Position numbers and translations under genes: made by a program | Notes under the pieces: generated by a model | Seen by the model: the letters and a program-made list of their open reading frames with translations, nothing else | Told to the model about the DNA's origin: nothing | Database searches by the model: none | Shown: piece after piece, positions 5,944-7,664 of the stretch | Numbering within the stretch: position 1 is the first letter of the stretch | Layout of the letters: each line of letters starts with the position of its first letter | Origin: Candidatus Heimdallarchaeota archaeon | GTDB lineage: Archaea > Asgardarchaeota > Heimdallarchaeia > JABLTI01 | NCBI GenBank assembly: GCA_030602675.1 | Contig: JAUVZH010000115.1 | Location: 1-7,664, forward strand | Reading direction: 5' to 3' | Length of the DNA: 7,664 nt

Positions 5944-7048
5944 ACAAATCTTTAACTGAAAGCTCAATTGCTTTCACAAAATCATCAGGAGTAACACCTG
6001 GTATGTCTATGTTTTCTGATTGATAGACTTGTGCAACATTAGAATAGATATGCTTAGGGTTTACAAGTTTACCAATTAATGCATTCTCTATTAATTCTGG
6101 AGCATTCATTGGATTTGCTGAAAAATCACCACTAATCATAACATCTTTGAAGAACTCATTATCAATCTCAAAGAATAGTCGAATAAGTCCTCCTTGAGCT
6201 TTGTAAACAGATTCATAGATTTGAGTTGAGGCAGAAATTTTGACTTTTCGTTTCTCCATTAGCTCTGATCTTCGATGATCCGCTATGTTTAACCATTCAT
6301 CACTTCTATATCGCTCAATTAGCTCATCATTTATTTTTTGTTCTTTTGGCGAAAACTTGTTATCAATTTTAAATTTCACATCTAGAACTTTCTCAAAATC
6401 CTCAATCAACATTTTCTTGACATCTTGTCTGTCTGGAGGATTTTCAAGAAAACCTTTGATTGTTCCTAATCGTTCTTTCAGACTTGAAGCTATTTTATCT
6501 CTGAATTTTTCATTGGGAACTTTTAGTATTCTAGACATTTCCTCAACATTAAAATCAAAAATCAAATTGCCAGTAAGAATACGACCACCACCTACTTCAG
6601 CAGCACCATTACCAGAGATTTTCTTACCATCAGCTACAATATCATTAACTGGGGCATATTGAGCATCAATGCCAATTTGTCTGTAAGTATTGATTGGTGC
6701 TTGGAGTATTTTTTCATATAATTCACTAACATTTCTAGGAATTTTTTTACTGTCTAAACGAGAAATGACTTGATAGAAAAGCTGTCCACTATCAAGATAA
6801 ACTGCTCCGCCACCAAGAGGTCTTCGAACGATTGGGATATTGTTCTTCTTGCAATAATCAGTATCAACTTCTTCCTCGATTATTTGATGATAACCTATAC
6901 ATACAACAGGATCCTTAGGCCAACATATGATTACTGTATTCTCAATATCGTCATATTTTTCCATTGCTAATCCAATAGTGTGATAAACTGTTTGAGATTC
7001 AATGCCTGGTAATCCATCAAATTCCAAAAGACGCCATTCTTCAGTCAT
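5939..7048 (-). CDS. lplA: Lipoate-protein ligase A, two-domain form
   Basis: Lipoate-protein ligase activates lipoate (or octanoate) with ATP and attaches it to a lysine of acceptor proteins such as GcvH or 2-oxoacid dehydrogenase E2. Numbered from the ATG at 7048 (369 residues), the catalytic domain has GYHQ at about 52-55, the lipoate-binding signature RRPLGGGAVY (75-84) and DGKKISGNGA (140-149), whose K143 corresponds to the conserved lysine that contacts the lipoyl-AMP. TGNLIFDFN follows. Residues about 254-345 (VKISASTQIYESVYKAQGG, IRLFFEID, VMISGDF) match the accessory C-terminal domain that some archaea, such as Thermoplasma, encode separately as LplB; here it is fused as in E. coli LplA. 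The protein is slightly longer than E. coli LplA (338). An in-frame TTG three codons upstream is possible, but ATG giving MTEEW is preferred. The product is cytoplasmic. The promoter is shared divergently with the Mth938 gene. Confidence 0.93.
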   Translation of the reverse strand: MTEEWRLLEFDGLPGIESQTVYHTIGLAMEKYDDIENTVIICWPKDPVVCIGYHQIIEEEVDTDYCKKNNIPIVRRPLGGGAVYLDSGQLFYQVISRLDSKKIPRNVSELYEKILQAPINTYRQIGIDAQYAPVNDIVADGKKISGNGAAEVGGGRILTGNLIFDFNVEEMSRILKVPNEKFRDKIASSLKERLGTIKGFLENPPDRQDVKKMLIEDFEKVLDVKFKIDNKFSPKEQKINDELIERYRSDEWLNIADHRRSELMEKRKVKISASTQIYESVYKAQGGLIRLFFEIDNEFFKDVMISGDFSANPMNAPELIENALIGKLVNPKHIYSNVAQVYQSENIDIPGVTPDDFVKAIELSVKDLF

Positions 7049-7080
7049 AATAAACAACCATCATTCTTGTTTCTACTTTG

Positions 7081-7097
7081 TTTTAATTATATAACTA
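7081..7097 (-). promoter_or_regulatory. TATA-like box of the lipoate ligase gene
   Basis: The minus strand carries TTAGTTATATAATTAAA centred about 40 bases before the ATG at 7048. Transcription would start near 7062, leaving a leader of about 14 bases. It is the most TATA-like sequence in the 118-base divergent gap. Confidence 0.5.
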
Positions 7098-7114
7098 ATT
7101 AATTTTTCCAAATG

Positions 7115-7143
7115 ACTTTTAAAACTGATTTCCTTTAGAAAAT
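7115..7143 (+). promoter_or_regulatory. Candidate promoter region of the Mth938-type gene
   Basis: Two A/T boxes could serve: CTTTTAAAAC (7116-7125), which would give a leader of about 20 bases with a weak TTAGG before the ATG, or TTTAGAAAAT (7134-7143), which would give a leaderless start. The sequence alone does not decide between them. Confidence 0.35.
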
Positions 7144-7166
7144 GTAAGACTTTCTTTGGGATTAGG

Positions 7167-7532
7167 ATGAAAATAGAGAAAACTAAATTTGGTTCGATAA
7201 CCATTGATGGTATCAAATACAAACATGATATATACATCAACATTGATGGGTCTATCTCTGAGAGAAAAAAAGAATTATCAAGACCTATTAGTAAAGGCCA
7301 TACTGTTTTAGGACCTTTAGAAATACAACATCTATTAGATCAAAAACCAGATACTCTTGTTATTGGTAAGGGACAATTTGGAGTTTTACCCATGCCTGAA
7401 GAATCACACAAATTACTTGAAAAATCTAAAGTCATTGTTATTAAAGATAAAACTCCAGTTGTTATACATTTGTTAAATAAATTGATTGAGGAAAAAGCTA
7501 AGGTTGTAGCAATATTGCATCTAACTTGCTAA
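7167..7532 (+). CDS. Mth938/AAMDC-type domain protein (DUF498 family)
   Basis: This 121-residue protein matches the Mth938-fold family (Pfam DUF498) over its whole length. The N-terminus has a beta-rich stretch, ITIDGIKYKHDIYI at 11-24. The central motif LVIGKGQFGVLPM lies at 64-76, and the C-terminal helix-strand ends in ILHLTC (116-121), the family's characteristic terminus. The family is a small single-domain alpha/beta fold found in archaea, bacteria and eukaryotes. Eukaryotic members include AAMDC and the complex I assembly factor NDUFAF3. The biochemical role in archaea is not established. No signal peptide or membrane segment is present, so it is cytoplasmic. It starts at the ATG after GGGATTAGG, which is at best a weak ribosome site. 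It is divergent from the lipoate ligase across a 118-base gap, which does not by itself imply a shared pathway. Confidence 0.88.
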   Translation: MKIEKTKFGSITIDGIKYKHDIYINIDGSISERKKELSRPISKGHTVLGPLEIQHLLDQKPDTLVIGKGQFGVLPMPEESHKLLEKSKVIVIKDKTPVVIHLLNKLIEEKAKVVAILHLTC

Positions 7533-7549
7533 GGTCTCTCGAAAATTTC

Positions 7550-7562
7550 ATACTTGAAGTAT
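7550..7562. repeat. Palindrome ATACTT-g-AAGTAT
   Basis: A perfect 6+6 inverted repeat around a single base lies between the Mth938 gene and the next plus-strand gene. A one-base spacer is too tight for an RNA hairpin, so it is more like a dimer-binding DNA site than a terminator. It overlaps an A/T box and lies about 60 bases before the next start, so it could be an operator. There is no direct evidence. Confidence 0.35.
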
Positions 7563-7607
7563 AATATCTAAATAATTGAAATGCACTAATGGTTATTAGA
7601 TAAGAAC

Positions 7608-7613
7608 TGAGGT
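7608..7613 (+). promoter_or_regulatory. Shine-Dalgarno site TGAGGT of the rightmost gene
   Basis: TGAGGT lies 8 bases before the ATG at 7622 and supports that start. An A/T box near 7567-7577 (CTAAATAATTG) is at a plausible promoter distance, giving a leader of roughly 20 bases. Confidence 0.5.
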
Positions 7614-7621
7614 AAAATAGT

Positions 7622-7664
7622 ATGATCTCAACAACTGAGTTAACTGAAAAGGTTTTCACAATTA
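7622..7664 (+). CDS. N-terminus of a further gene, cut by the right edge
   Basis: Fourteen codons are visible from an ATG with a good Shine-Dalgarno site: MISTTELTEKVFTI. Too little remains to name a family. The short charged, non-hydrophobic start argues against a signal peptide. It lies 89 bases past the stop of the Mth938 gene on the same strand, with its own A/T box between, so it is probably transcribed on its own or by readthrough. Confidence 0.5.
   Translation, partial: MISTTELTEKVFTI

Noticed and set aside
5588..6970. Plus-strand open frames opposite the 150-residue gene and the lipoate ligase
   Set aside because: They are antisense to conserved protein sequence with recognised motifs and have no start signals.
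1..7664. CRISPR array, tRNA or rRNA
   Set aside because: No regularly spaced short repeats, no cloverleaf-like GC-rich segment and no rRNA-like sequence were found. The only long repeats are protein-coding domain duplications.

Overview
The window most likely comes from an archaeon with an AT-rich genome, possibly an Asgard lineage such as the Heimdallarchaeia. That placement rests on gene style, not on a marker gene. Most starts lack a Shine-Dalgarno site and sit about 25-30 bases behind a TATA-like box (leaderless archaeal pattern). Transcripts end in hairpins plus T-rich runs or in bare oligo-T. The exported proteins end in a Pro-Gly-(Phe/Tyr), hydrophobic helix and basic tail, a common archaeal surface anchor. 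An Mth938-fold protein is present. There are no rRNA, tRNA, CRISPR or transposon signatures.

Layout, left to right. 1-278 (minus): 5' end of an unrecognised gene whose start is either a TTG with a good GGTGA site or an upstream ATG separated by a frameshift. 352-380: terminator hairpin. 391-3206 (minus): what looks like one gene for a large exported phospholipase-D-superfamily protein with two Ig-like plus lamin-tail-domain (LTD) units and a C-terminal anchor. It is split near 2030-2042 by a one-base frameshift into an N-terminal PLD part and a C-terminal Ig/LTD part. 3299-5353 (minus): an intact 684-residue paralogue with signal peptide, two HKD motifs, one Ig-like domain, one LTD and an anchor. 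5414-5866 (minus): a 150-residue protein I cannot assign. 5939-7048 (minus): two-domain lipoate-protein ligase. 7167-7532 (plus): Mth938/AAMDC-type protein, divergent from the ligase. 7622-7664 (plus): first codons of another gene.

Each minus-strand gene has its own promoter-like box and its own terminator-like signal, so they look like single transcription units and not an operon. The two PLD-LTD genes are clearly a tandem duplication: protein, promoter and leader region are all alike. Their domain order suggests cell-surface phosphodiesterases or nucleases carrying lamin-tail-type Ig modules. The ligase and the Mth938 protein are housekeeping-type neighbours with no evident link to them.

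The most notable content is the PLD-LTD pair: the architecture itself, the extra Ig-LTD unit in the downstream copy, and the frameshift. A second possible frame break in the leftmost gene makes it worth testing whether the breaks are sequencing errors or true decay.
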